Shown: positions 55,513 through 63,293, numbered from the stretch's first letter. The stretch: DNA of 64,000 nucleotides from an uncultured Muribaculaceae bacterium (GCA_905233845.1 CAJOFH010000017.1:1-64000); one strand, 5' to 3'. Program-made: numbers and translations. Notes: generated by a model not told the origin, from the letters alone.

Positions 55513-55585
55513 ATTGAGCATTGAGCATTATGCATTATGCATTGTGCATTGTGCATTGTGCATTGAGTTTTATGCATTGTGCATT
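55513..55585. repeat. GCATT-type short tandem repeat overlapping the hydE stop
   Basis: Repeated GCATTATGCATT and GCATTGTGCATT units fill the hydE-hydG gap and include the last hydE codons (LMHNA and stop, at 55570-55584). Single similar motifs occur near 5584-5598. Confidence 0.6.
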
Positions 55586-56616
55586 AAAAAATCCCCTCGT
55601 CCCCAGTCAATGTGGTAACCAATTGTTGCCAGTTGAGCCTCCAGTAGTGCTATTCCCTCGGCAGCTTCGGCATTAGTGTTGGCTTTGCCGTCGTAGAGGG
55701 CGTAGCTCTTGCGAACGTCGGTGGGCGATAGGTTCGGCATCACTACATTAGCTCCTGCCATTATGCCCATTGTTCTGCCATTGGGGTCAATGGTGTTGAG
55801 TGCTGTAGTGCTCGGTATCAAGGCATTTGGGAACATCAGGCGGAAGATGCTGTAAAGCCGGCAGGTAAGGTCGGCGCTTCCTGTGGGATAGCTTCCGAGT
55901 GGCGTGTCGTGTTGTGACACAAACGGCCCCAATCCTATCATCTCAGGCTTAAACTCTTCAATGAACTCAATATCCTCAACAATAATGTCAATAGTCTGCC
56001 ACGGACTCCCCACCATAATGCCGGTGCCCACTTGATAGCCCAACTCTTTGAGCCATTTTAAGTACTGCAAACGCTTCTCAAGCGTCATCTCGGCAGGATG
56101 CAGCCGTGCATAATGCTCGGCATTATGGGTCTCATGGCGAAGCAGGTAGCGGTCAGCGCCAGCCTTACGCAGCTGCTCGTACACCTCCCTCGGCCATTCA
56201 CCCAGCGACAATGTGATGGCGCAATCGCTCCAGCGTCGCCTTATCTCGCTCACCAGCTCCACAAGCCACGGTGCCTTGTCGCGTGGCAGCTCACCACCTT
56301 GCAGTACAAAGGTTCTGAAGCCAAGGTCATATCCTTGTTGGCAGCTTTGCAAAACCTGCTCGGTTGTGAGCACATAACGTTCCACATTGCTGTTGCTCTT
56401 GCGGATGCCGCAGTAGTAGCAGTCGTTGCGGCACACGTTGGTCAACTCAACAAGCCCACGCACAAAAATCCCCTTGCCGTACACCTCATCACCAACCTCA
56501 CGAGCCCGTTGATGCAGGTAAGTGACAACCCTCTCGTCATCACTCTCAAGCAGCGTTTTATATCCACTACTCTCCAAGTGCCGCTCAGCACGCAAGATGT
56601 CCACAAGTCCTTTCAT
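55570..56616 (-). CDS. hydE: [FeFe]-hydrogenase maturase HydE (radical SAM)
   Basis: A 348-residue radical SAM enzyme acting in H-cluster dithiolate assembly. The SAM motif is CRNDCYYCGIRKSN, followed by GFRTFVLQGGE and LRHETHNAEHYARLHP. The open frame reaches 56775, but that extension is translated from a duplicated promoter segment, so the ATG at 56616 (MKGLVDILRAERH) is the start. First gene of hydE-hydG-hydF; no hydrogenase gene is in the window. Confidence 0.95.
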   Translation of the reverse strand: MKGLVDILRAERHLESSGYKTLLESDDERVVTYLHQRAREVGDEVYGKGIFVRGLVELTNVCRNDCYYCGIRKSNSNVERYVLTTEQVLQSCQQGYDLGFRTFVLQGGELPRDKAPWLVELVSEIRRRWSDCAITLSLGEWPREVYEQLRKAGADRYLLRHETHNAEHYARLHPAEMTLEKRLQYLKWLKELGYQVGTGIMVGSPWQTIDIIVEDIEFIEEFKPEMIGLGPFVSQHDTPLGSYPTGSADLTCRLYSIFRLMFPNALIPSTTALNTIDPNGRTMGIMAGANVVMPNLSPTDVRKSYALYDGKANTNAEAAEGIALLEAQLATIGYHIDWGRGDFLMHNA

Positions 56617-56624
56617 GCAATCTG

Positions 56625-56655
56625 CAAAATTAGTGCAAACCGAGTGAAATACAAA
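56625..56655 (-). promoter_or_regulatory. Promoter of the hydEGF operon
   Basis: On the minus strand TTTG (56652-56655) and TAATTTTG (56625-56632) are exactly 19 bases apart. The -7 box ends eight bases before the ATG. Confidence 0.7.
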
Positions 56656-56689
56656 AAGAAAACCAATAATTTTATTTTTTATTTCCGAG
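56626..56689. repeat. Promoter-carrying tandem repeat, proximal copy
   Basis: This 64-bp unit includes most of the hydE promoter and is repeated at 56708-56769. The copies are almost identical, with a few bases' difference in T-run length. Confidence 0.8.
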
Positions 56690-56707
56690 GTGCCGCCTAA
56701 TTTAGAT

Positions 56708-56769
56708 AAAATTAGTGCAAACCGAGTGAAATACAAAAAGAAAACCAATAATTTTTTTTTATTTCCGAG
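56708..56769. repeat. Promoter-carrying tandem repeat, distal copy
   Basis: It repeats 56626-56689. The -7 box is altered here (TAATTTTA instead of TAATTTTG), so this copy is probably a weak or dead promoter. Confidence 0.8.
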
Positions 56770-56810
56770 ACGCACCCCAAATCTCCACTTTCTCCCTTAA
56801 CAAAATAAAG

Positions 56811-56840
56811 TTGTTTCGCATCATCCCTCCTTTTACCTTT
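56811..56840 (+). promoter_or_regulatory. Promoter heading the hairpin array
   Basis: TTG (56811-56813) and TACCTTTG (56833-56840) are 19 bases apart. The surrounding AAAGTTGTTTC and TTACnTTTGC blocks match the promoter at 5454-5484. It drives transcription into the hairpin array. Confidence 0.6.
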
Positions 56841-56898
56841 GCGCGCACACCAAAAAATGATGAAAATGATTCATAAAAACAATTTCAATAGAAAATTG

Positions 56899-57293
56899 TC
56901 CCACACACACGTGGGAGCTGTCAATGTATTGCACCGCTGGCGCGGTGCACAAAGTTTTTTTTCAAAAAGTGTCCCACAGACATGGGAGCTGTCAATGTAT
57001 TGCACCGCCGGCGCGGTGCACAAAATTTTTTTTCCAAAAAGTGTCCCACACCCACGTGGGAGCTGTCAATGTATTGCACCGTCTGTGCGGTGCTCAAAAT
57101 TTTTTTTTTCAAAAATTGTCCCACACAACCCACATTATGTTGTTCAAGTTGTATACAAGTTGTTCCAGTTGTTTGATATGTTTTACGAGATAACCATTTC
57201 GCGTTTTTTGCGATATATGCGTGAGATTTTTTTTCAAAAAGTGTCCCACACACGTGGGAGTTGTCAATGTATTGCACCGTCTGTGCGGTGCAC
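56899..57293 (+). repeat. Array of hairpin repeats (units of 72-75 bp)
   Basis: Units start at 56899, 56972, 57044, 57119 (a divergent 125-bp one) and 57244 (partial). Each regular unit has TCCCAC...GTGGGA (weaker in unit 2, where one arm reads ATGGGA), a spacer GCTGTCAATGTAT, then a stem of TGCACCG...CGGTGCA with loops that vary, then 8-10 T and CAAAAA. Each unit therefore looks like a terminator hairpin. A 194-codon frame runs through it but the repeats shift frame from unit to unit, so I regard it as noncoding. Confidence 0.75.
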
Positions 57294-57297
57294 TTCC

Positions 57298-57473
57298 ATG
57301 TCTCTCATTCCTGAAAATGTTGATTGTTTTTTGTCCCATTTGTCCCAACCGTCCCATCAGTCCCCAGGTCCCACGGTATCCTTTAACCCTGAAAGTTGTT
57401 TTTGTTGTTTCTTTGTTGTGTAAGTTGTTTGATAAAACCGAGAAATACCGAGTAGAGCGATTCAACCAAGTCC
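57298..57473 (+). repeat. Dispersed intergenic element, copy 2 (tail part)
   Basis: It aligns with 5613-5784 (see that entry for shared blocks). Here it follows the hairpin array directly. No gene is seen in it. Confidence 0.6.
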
Positions 57474-57514
57474 AAAACAACTAAAAAAACTGACAACTAA
57501 TGAAACTTTTTTGT

Positions 57515-57522
57515 TACCTTTG
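57515..57522 (+). promoter_or_regulatory. -7 box (TACCTTTG) for the UDG-like gene
   Basis: TACCTTTG ends 19 bases before the ATG at 57542. No clear -33 element. Confidence 0.5.
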
Positions 57523-57541
57523 TAAACAATTTCAATAGATT

Positions 57542-58165
57542 ATGGACAAAATAAAGATAGAGAGTCATCCCTTTGAGCCTTTTCTTCCTGAAGGGGCAGT
57601 GGTACTGATGCTGGGAACTTTCCCGCCCAAACCCGAGCGCTGGTCTATGGAATTCTATTATCCCAATAAAATCAACGACATGTGGCGAATCATGGGTGTG
57701 ATTTTCTTTGGCGACAAAAACCACTTTTGGATTGAGGATGAGAAACACTTTGACTTGCAACGGCTTAAGGCCTTTCTCGCTGAGAAGAAAATCGCTCTCT
57801 ACGACACCGCTACCCGTGTGCGCCGACTCAAGGACAACGCCAGCGACAAGTTCCTCGACATTGTGGAGACCATTGACTTGGAATTTTTTTTCAAAAAGTG
57901 TCCCACAATTCGTGCTATCGTCACCGCAGGTGAGAAAGCCACTGGCGTGATTGCCGAGAAGGCTGGGGTAGAGGTGCCTAAGATGGGCGAAGTAGTACAC
58001 TGCAAACATTCCTTTCACAATCCCGTTCCCGTTCCCGATTCCGTTCCCGTTCACGAATTCGACCTCTACCGCATGCCGTCGTCCTCGCGTGCCTATCCGC
58101 TCGCCCTCGACAAGAAAGCCGACGCCTACCGCAAGATGTTTCGGCAATTAGGTTATGAAGTGTGA
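57542..58165 (+). CDS. Uracil-DNA glycosylase superfamily protein
   Basis: A 207-residue protein of the uracil-DNA glycosylase fold, of the type with VLMLGTFPPKPERWSMEFYY near the start and YRMPSSSRAYPLAL near the end, where the family's catalytic and uracil-binding loops lie; a base-excision repair role is probable. Two oddities: residues encoded at 57882-57907 (EFFFKKCPT) come from DNA identical to the junction of the upstream hairpin array, and 58021-58052 is a run of TTCCCG-type hexamers coding NPVPVPDSVPV. Its 3' end is 42 bp from dedA. Confidence 0.8.
   Translation: MDKIKIESHPFEPFLPEGAVVLMLGTFPPKPERWSMEFYYPNKINDMWRIMGVIFFGDKNHFWIEDEKHFDLQRLKAFLAEKKIALYDTATRVRRLKDNASDKFLDIVETIDLEFFFKKCPTIRAIVTAGEKATGVIAEKAGVEVPKMGEVVHCKHSFHNPVPVPDSVPVHEFDLYRMPSSSRAYPLALDKKADAYRKMFRQLGYEV
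58021..58052. repeat. In-frame hexamer repeat inside the UDG-like gene
   Basis: About five TTCCCG/TTCCGT-type hexamers in tandem encode a Pro-Val run. Gain or loss of units would keep the frame. Confidence 0.6.
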
Positions 58166-58176
58166 CAAATTCTTTG

Positions 58177-58184
58177 TAACTTTG
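58177..58184 (+). promoter_or_regulatory. -7 box (TAACTTTG) for the DedA gene
   Basis: TAACTTTG ends 23 bases before the ATG at 58208. No clear -33 element. Confidence 0.5.
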
Positions 58185-58207
58185 CACTCGCATTTAAAAA
58201 ACTCAAA

Positions 58208-58981
58208 ATGAACCGTAACAAAACTATTATATTAGTGCTCACTCTTGTGGCTGTGGTCTTGATGGCTGGCCAGTGTTTTGCTCAAGACACCGCCCAGGCA
58301 GTCGCTGCCGAGCCCTCATGGGCCGAGAACCTGTATTATTGGTTCAAAGACCACATGAACTATTGGACCATCATGGTGCTTATGGCTATAGAGAGCTCAG
58401 TGATTCCGCTGCCAAGCGAGGTTGTTGTGCCGCCAGCTGCCTATTTCTCCTTGCAGGCAAACTCCAGCCTCGACTTCTGGGTGGTGATATTGGTTGCCAC
58501 TGTGGGTGCTTATCTTGGCTCGGCTATTAATTATGGTCTGTCGATGCTCATTGGCCGACCAATCATCTATGCCTTTGCCGACAGCAAAGTAGGGCATTTC
58601 CTGCGTCTTTCCAAGGAGAAAATGGAAAAGGCCGAGCAGTATTTCCAGAAGAAAGGTTCTATCTCCATCTTCTTTGGACGTCTGCTGCCCGCCGTTCGAC
58701 ATTTAATCTCCATCCCTGCCGGATTGTCGCGCATGAACTTTGGCACCTTTAGCTTCTTCACCATCCTGGGTGCTGGCATTTGGAACGTGGTGCTGGCGAG
58801 CCTCGGCTACCTGCTCTACCGCGTTGTCCCCGACGACAGCCAGTTCTTCACCCAGCTCGAACACTATAACCACTACCTGAAAATCGCTGGCTTCGCCCTC
58901 CTGGGACTTGCAATCGCTTATATTTTCTATAAGGTATACAAAAACAAAAAGAAATCAGCCGAGAAGTCAAATGCAGAATAG
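58208..58981 (+). CDS. DedA family membrane protein
   Basis: A 257-residue integral membrane protein of the DedA (SNARE-associated/VTT) family, flippases or transporters involved in lipid and envelope homeostasis. Family blocks are ESSVIPLPSEVVVPPAAYF, FFGRLLPAVRHLISIPAGLS and GAGIWNVVLASLGYLLYR. An extra N-terminal hydrophobic segment looks like a signal peptide (ending QCFAQ), which is unusual but seen in Bacteroidetes members. Confidence 0.92.
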   Translation: MNRNKTIILVLTLVAVVLMAGQCFAQDTAQAVAAEPSWAENLYYWFKDHMNYWTIMVLMAIESSVIPLPSEVVVPPAAYFSLQANSSLDFWVVILVATVGAYLGSAINYGLSMLIGRPIIYAFADSKVGHFLRLSKEKMEKAEQYFQKKGSISIFFGRLLPAVRHLISIPAGLSRMNFGTFSFFTILGAGIWNVVLASLGYLLYRVVPDDSQFFTQLEHYNHYLKIAGFALLGLAIAYIFYKVYKNKKKSAEKSNAE

Positions 58982-59048
58982 CATTTTCCCTCTCTCCTCT
59001 CTCCTCTCTCCTCTTATCTAATAACACTCACTACTTTAATACTTAGCG

Positions 59049-59693
59049 ATGATAGTATCACCATCCCTTCTGAGTGCCGACTTCGGAAACTTGGCACGAG
59101 ATCTTGAAATGATAAACCAGAGCAAGGCGCAGATGCTCCACCTTGACGTGATGGACGGTGTCTTTGTGCCTAACATCTCCTTTGGCTTCCCAGTGATAAA
59201 ATATGTGCAGCAGCTGTGCAATAAGCCACTCGATGTGCACTTGATGATTGTTGAACCTCAAAAGTTCGTCAATCAAGTGCGCGACTGCGGAGCCGAGTAT
59301 ATGAACGTCCATTATGAGGTCTGTGATCACCTTGACCGAGTGGTGCAGCAGATTCATGACGCTGGCATGAAAGCGGGAGTTACCATCAACCCTGCTACTC
59401 CAGTGTGCTTGCTCCGCGACATCGTGGAACAGCTCGACCTGGTGCTGCTTATGTCGGTAAACCCAGGCTTTGGGGGACAAAAGTTCATCCCCAATACTTT
59501 AAACAAAGTGCGTGAACTCAAGGCCCTTATCCAAGAGAAGAATTCTCATGCCCTCATAGAGGTGGACGGCGGAGTCAACGATGTCACAGGCCACCAGCTT
59601 GCCCAAGCAGGTGCCGACATCCTTGTTGCTGGTAACTACGTCTTTAAGGCGCAAGACCCTCTTGTAGCCATCGATACTTTATATAATTTGTAA
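59049..59693 (+). CDS. rpe: Ribulose-phosphate 3-epimerase
   Basis: A 214-residue TIM-barrel enzyme interconverting ribulose-5-phosphate and xylulose-5-phosphate in the pentose phosphate pathway. Signatures: SPSLLSADFGNL, LHLDVMDGVFVPNISFG, VNPGFGGQKFIP and EVDGGVND. It follows dedA by 67 bp, with a CT-rich repeat between them. Confidence 0.96.
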   Translation: MIVSPSLLSADFGNLARDLEMINQSKAQMLHLDVMDGVFVPNISFGFPVIKYVQQLCNKPLDVHLMIVEPQKFVNQVRDCGAEYMNVHYEVCDHLDRVVQQIHDAGMKAGVTINPATPVCLLRDIVEQLDLVLLMSVNPGFGGQKFIPNTLNKVRELKALIQEKNSHALIEVDGGVNDVTGHQLAQAGADILVAGNYVFKAQDPLVAIDTLYNL

Positions 59694-59710
59694 AAGATTT
59701 TGCGAGAAAG

Positions 59711-59743
59711 TTTGCTAAGTTTAAGAAAAAAACACTAACTTTG
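59711..59743 (+). promoter_or_regulatory. Promoter of tRNA-Ser and its leader
   Basis: TTTG (59711-59714) and TAACTTTG (59736-59743) are 21 bases apart. The tRNA begins 92 bases after the box. Confidence 0.6.
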
Positions 59744-59750
59744 CACCCGC

Positions 59751-59814
59751 AAAAATGCGATTAAGCGAGTCAAAGCTCGAGTTTGCTCGGTGCCTTCCGA
59801 GCGTGAGCATTTTT
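59751..59814 (+). ncRNA. Structured leader RNA upstream of tRNA-Ser
   Basis: AAAAATGC (59751-59758) pairs with GCATTTTT (59807-59814), closing two inner hairpins: CGAG/CTCG (59766-59779) and GCTCGG/CCGAGC (59785-59802). The result is a compact three-way fold between the promoter and the tRNA. It might be a small RNA, an attenuator or a processing signal. Confidence 0.35.
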
Positions 59815-59835
59815 CAAAAACAAAAAACGACCATT

Positions 59836-59922
59836 GGAAAGATGCCGGAGTGGTCGAACGGGGCGGTCTCGAAAACCGTTAACCCCTTTCGGGGTTCCAG
59901 GGTTCGAATCCCTGTCTTTCCG
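59836..59922 (+). tRNA. tRNA-Ser (anticodon CGA)
   Basis: An 87-base class II tRNA. The acceptor GGAAAGA pairs with TCTTTCC, with G as discriminator. The anticodon stem GCGGT/ACCGT encloses CTCGAAA, giving anticodon CGA (serine, UCG codons). The long variable arm is TTAACCCCTTTCGGGGTT and the T loop TTCGAAT. CCA is not encoded. It is the likely integration site of the element that follows. Confidence 0.93.
59895..59922 (+). other. Putative attachment site at the tRNA-Ser 3' end
   Basis: The 3' part of tRNA-Ser is immediately followed by a tyrosine integrase gene. Integrases of this type often recombine at tRNA 3' ends. The matching attR copy would be outside the window, so this is inferred from position only. 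Confidence 0.3.
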
Positions 59923-59929
59923 CAATATC

Positions 59930-59971
59930 GGGGTAACATGGTGAAAGTGAGCCATTTACCCCAATTTTTTT
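59930..59971 (+). terminator. Terminator after tRNA-Ser
   Basis: GGGGTAA (59930-59936) pairs with TTACCCC (59956-59962), with ATGG/CCAT inside, followed by AATTTTTTT. Confidence 0.8.
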
Positions 59972-60078
59972 AAAATGTCGGGACGGTAAATGTACGATAT
60001 TTTTTAGCTGATTTTTGTAGTCAACATTTTTAGCCCAATGTCACATTACTCGCGATTTGGACAAAAAATGTTAAAAAA

Positions 60079-61230
60079 ATGTTGTCTCCAACAAAACTAA
60101 GAACAGCTACACAAGTAGTCGGTTTTAGCTATCCAAAACTGCATACGGGAAAAAGTTGGTATGTGGATTTTTACGCAACAGATCCTACAACTGGAGAATT
60201 GCGTCGGAAGAAATTCAGTTTGGATGGGCTAAAGAAAATTTCAGAAAGAAAACGTCGGGCAGCCGAAATTATCGAGGCTGTGACCCGAAGATTGCGAGAA
60301 GGATGGAATCCATGGGTTGAAGTCAAAGAGAGCCGTGGGTTTACATTAATGTCAGATTGTCTCGACCTCTATCTTGAGTATGTTGAGAAGAAAGGTGACC
60401 GCTATAAGACGAAGATGCGTTACAAATCTAGTGTAAATATTCTTCGTGAATTCTTCGTCTCGCGTTCAGTTCCACCTAAGTATGTTTATCAGTTAGACTC
60501 TGCTCTTATTAATGACTTCCTTGATTGGATATTGCTTGACCGAGATTCCTCTGCAAGAACGCGCAACAACTATCGAGCATGGGTTTTCGGCTTGTGTGAG
60601 TTCTTGAAATCACGTAAGTATCTTACAAATAATCCAGCAGCGAATATCCCAAAAATAAGAGAGACAGCTAAGATTCGTAAGGATTTGACAAAGGAGATGT
60701 TGGCAGAGATGCGTAAGAATCTCAAGGAGAAAGATCCCTATTTCTTGTTAGCCTGTGAATTGGAATATTACACTTTCATCCGTCCCAATGAGTTAAGTCA
60801 TTTACGTGTCCAAGATGTGTCTTTAGAATATCAAACAATATTCGTGTCTGGATCTTTCAGTAAGAATCATAAGGATGGTTATGTCGGTATCAATACTCGA
60901 ATCTGCAATTTGATGATTGAGTTACAGGTTCTTGAAAAGCCAGGAGAATATTATCTCTTTGGCAAGAACTTTATTCCTAACAAAAAGAGAAGCAATGCCG
61001 ACCAGTATAATCGTCGTTGGAAGAAGATGAGAGAAGAATTAGGTTGGAGTGAGGAATATCAGTTTTACTCTCTGAAAGATAGCGGTATCAGGGATTTGGC
61101 TAACGATGCAGGTATTGTCGTTGCTCGTGACCAAGCTCGTCATAGCGATGTTTCCACCACAAACAGATACATTCAGGTTCACCCGAATGATGTCCATGAG
61201 GCCACTAAGACTTTTGAAGGCGAGCTATAA
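60079..61230 (+). CDS. Tyrosine-type site-specific integrase
   Basis: A 383-residue phage-type integrase. An N-terminal arm-binding part (SWYVDFYATDPTTGELRRKK), a SAM-like core-binding domain and the catalytic domain: arginine in FIRPNELSHLR, KDSGIRDLANDAG for the second arginine region, and HSDVSTTNRYIQ with histidine and the tyrosine nucleophile. Located 157 bp after tRNA-Ser and reading away from it, it marks the left end of an integrated element. Confidence 0.92.
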   Translation: MLSPTKLRTATQVVGFSYPKLHTGKSWYVDFYATDPTTGELRRKKFSLDGLKKISERKRRAAEIIEAVTRRLREGWNPWVEVKESRGFTLMSDCLDLYLEYVEKKGDRYKTKMRYKSSVNILREFFVSRSVPPKYVYQLDSALINDFLDWILLDRDSSARTRNNYRAWVFGLCEFLKSRKYLTNNPAANIPKIRETAKIRKDLTKEMLAEMRKNLKEKDPYFLLACELEYYTFIRPNELSHLRVQDVSLEYQTIFVSGSFSKNHKDGYVGINTRICNLMIELQVLEKPGEYYLFGKNFIPNKKRSNADQYNRRWKKMREELGWSEEYQFYSLKDSGIRDLANDAGIVVARDQARHSDVSTTNRYIQVHPNDVHEATKTFEGEL

Positions 61231-61231
61231 T

Positions 61232-63157
61232 TCAGATAACCCTGTAAAACTCGCCTTTCATCAGTTGTGACATGCCTTCTTCTCCAAACGTGGCAGTAAT
61301 CTTCTCGCATAGGTATTTCTTTCCGTCGATGAAGAATGTGGAGCGGACATTAGGAATCTCTTTGGCAAGGAAGGAAAATGAGTATTTCTTCTTTCTGTCA
61401 ATGTTAGTGAACGAGGTGCGCTCCACTCCCTGTCCGTATGCCTGGTTGTTGATTCGCAGCGAGAACGGATGGTTTGCATATATAGCCCTCCATGTTATAG
61501 TTAGCGTATCGGTGTTCTGTGTCTGATATGAATAGTCCGTGTCGAAGGAGTCGATCCAGGGATGCGGCAGCTTGGGCAGGAACATCGATGTCGCTCCATC
61601 CCAGAACGCCACAAAGAGATTGCTGAATATCTCTTCCTTTGCGTCTTTCTCACCGTTTCCCACCGTGCGGCACGCTCCGAACTGAATCACCTCATCCAGC
61701 TCTGCCGCGTCCGTAATCAACGGATTGTAGTGGTGCGAGTGGTGAGTTGGTCCAGTATCAGCATCATCACCGAAGTCACCACACTCAATGAAGATCACTG
61801 GTCCATCGTCTGTGTCGTCTATACATACTGGCAAGATGTTTAGTTCTTCAATAGAGTCACGGTTCTCCTCGTCAAGGATAAGATTACCGAAGCGGTTCAC
61901 CGGCACCAGTCGGCACACATTGCCCCATGTCTCGAACACCAAACCCTCTTTCGTGCGGTATTCGATGCGCTTCATCACCTCCACCACAAAGTATGTGTCC
62001 ACGTCCTGAGCGTGGTGTAAGCCCCACTTGCCCCCAGGATAAGTGCTGCTGCCACGTCCACCGCTGTTGTCGCTGATGCAGTCCTGCTTCAGCTGATGGT
62101 TCAGCAGTTGGCTCAGCGTGGCGTATTCCGTGCACCTCACAGTGCCGTCAGGTCTTGTGAGACGATGGATGTACCACTCACAGGAATAGAAGTTGTCCAA
62201 ACGGTGTCCACCCTTTGCATAGCCACGGTTCAGCATCGCCTTGTAGTCACCCTCATCCTCTGTGTCCACCTCCACCGAAAACTCATCAATCACATTCTCA
62301 ATAAGCACAGTGCCAGCATCTTCCACATTCTCCTGCGTCTTGGAGCAGGAGATATGACCTTTCTTGTGGTCTATGTCAAACTCATATAACAGCAGGTTCT
62401 CCAGCTCACGGAAGAACTCATTGATAGTCCAGTGCGGCAGAGCCTGTGCCCACTTGCGGGAGCCCCATGAAAACGGCATCGTGTTCATCACGAACAGATA
62501 TTTGTATATGCTGTTCTCCCATTTCGAGAAGTCGTAGGTGTAGCCAAGAGCGTCGCAGATCTTCTTCGTCAGCCATAGCAGGTTCGGCTGGAACGAGAAC
62601 CCCTTGGAATAGTTCAAGTCATCGTCATCATCCCCTGTCGTCTTCCACTCGAACTTGTTCTGTGAACTGTTCCACTTCACGCAGTTCTGCATCACGCCGG
62701 TAGAGTTGTTTACCCAGGGAAGCGCCGTGTAGTCCTGCCATCGGGACCACATCTGCTGCGGTGTTATGTTCGAAGGAGTCAGACTCGGCCACTCTCCGAG
62801 GTCAAGCTCATTGATGTATTTTTCATCGAATCGAGGGAAAAAGTTCTGATAAGATCTTTTCTCTAGGAACTGCACCTTCACATATTCGTGAGTAATCTCA
62901 GTTATCACCACAGCTCCACGTTTGTAGAAGTTCGTGTCCTGCAGCACAGCGTCATAATAGATAGTTTCAGCATCCACGTCCTTTCGTATCAGCATCCCGA
63001 ATACTGCGAGGTTCTGTGAGCATCCCGCCAGCGGAAGTTCAATCTCCATGCTGTAATCATCTGCATCTGTGAATATGCGGTTCTCAGAGACGTATTCTAT
63101 TGATGCACCTTTCTTCAGCGCCACCTGTTGTCCGTTAATTGTGAGTAATATAGCCAT
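61232..63157 (-). CDS. Phage-like structural protein (putative tail/baseplate)
   Basis: A protein of about 641 residues without a signal peptide, starting MAILLTINGQQVALKKGASI and continuing SMEIELPLAGC. This start and the domain order resemble large proteins of Bacteroidetes prophages located near tail genes; I do not recognise a defined family, so tail or baseplate is a guess from context (integrase next door). The open frame reaches 63181; the ATG at 63157 fits better. It ends 2 bp from the integrase stop, convergent. Confidence 0.6.
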   Translation of the reverse strand: MAILLTINGQQVALKKGASIEYVSENRIFTDADDYSMEIELPLAGCSQNLAVFGMLIRKDVDAETIYYDAVLQDTNFYKRGAVVITEITHEYVKVQFLEKRSYQNFFPRFDEKYINELDLGEWPSLTPSNITPQQMWSRWQDYTALPWVNNSTGVMQNCVKWNSSQNKFEWKTTGDDDDDLNYSKGFSFQPNLLWLTKKICDALGYTYDFSKWENSIYKYLFVMNTMPFSWGSRKWAQALPHWTINEFFRELENLLLYEFDIDHKKGHISCSKTQENVEDAGTVLIENVIDEFSVEVDTEDEGDYKAMLNRGYAKGGHRLDNFYSCEWYIHRLTRPDGTVRCTEYATLSQLLNHQLKQDCISDNSGGRGSSTYPGGKWGLHHAQDVDTYFVVEVMKRIEYRTKEGLVFETWGNVCRLVPVNRFGNLILDEENRDSIEELNILPVCIDDTDDGPVIFIECGDFGDDADTGPTHHSHHYNPLITDAAELDEVIQFGACRTVGNGEKDAKEEIFSNLFVAFWDGATSMFLPKLPHPWIDSFDTDYSYQTQNTDTLTITWRAIYANHPFSLRINNQAYGQGVERTSFTNIDRKKKYSFSFLAKEIPNVRSTFFIDGKKYLCEKITATFGEEGMSQLMKGEFYRVI

Positions 63158-63274
63158 TATTAGCATTATTAATATATGCAAAAATAATTTACTATAGAAA
63201 ATGGAGAAAAGACGAGAAATATCTTAAAAAATCAAAATAATAAATCTATACACCTACATGTTTTAAAAAAGTTG

Positions 63275-63282
63275 TAACTTTG
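63275..63282 (+). promoter_or_regulatory. -7 box (TAACTTTG) for the 215-aa protein
   Basis: TAACTTTG ends 11 bases before the ATG at 63294, implying a very short leader. Confidence 0.5.
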
Positions 63283-63293
63283 GAGAAAAAAAT

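Noticed and set aside
56617-56775. Longer HydE with a 53-residue N-terminal extension
   Set aside because: The extension is encoded by the tandem promoter repeats and contains two similar hydrophobic copies; the family start fits ATG 56616.
56899-57293. CRISPR array
   Set aside because: The repeated units are contiguous and similar over their whole length, without unique spacers, and there are no cas genes nearby.
56839-57423. 194-codon open frame across the hairpin array as a real protein
   Set aside because: Its sequence is the translation of the repeats in successive frames, with no domain-like composition; the units shift frame from one to the next, so selection acts on the DNA or RNA and not on a protein.
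58985-59020. CT-rich minisatellite between dedA and rpe as a functional site
   Set aside because: Similar CT-rich runs occur near 5403 and 54020; they look like common low-complexity intergenic sequence.
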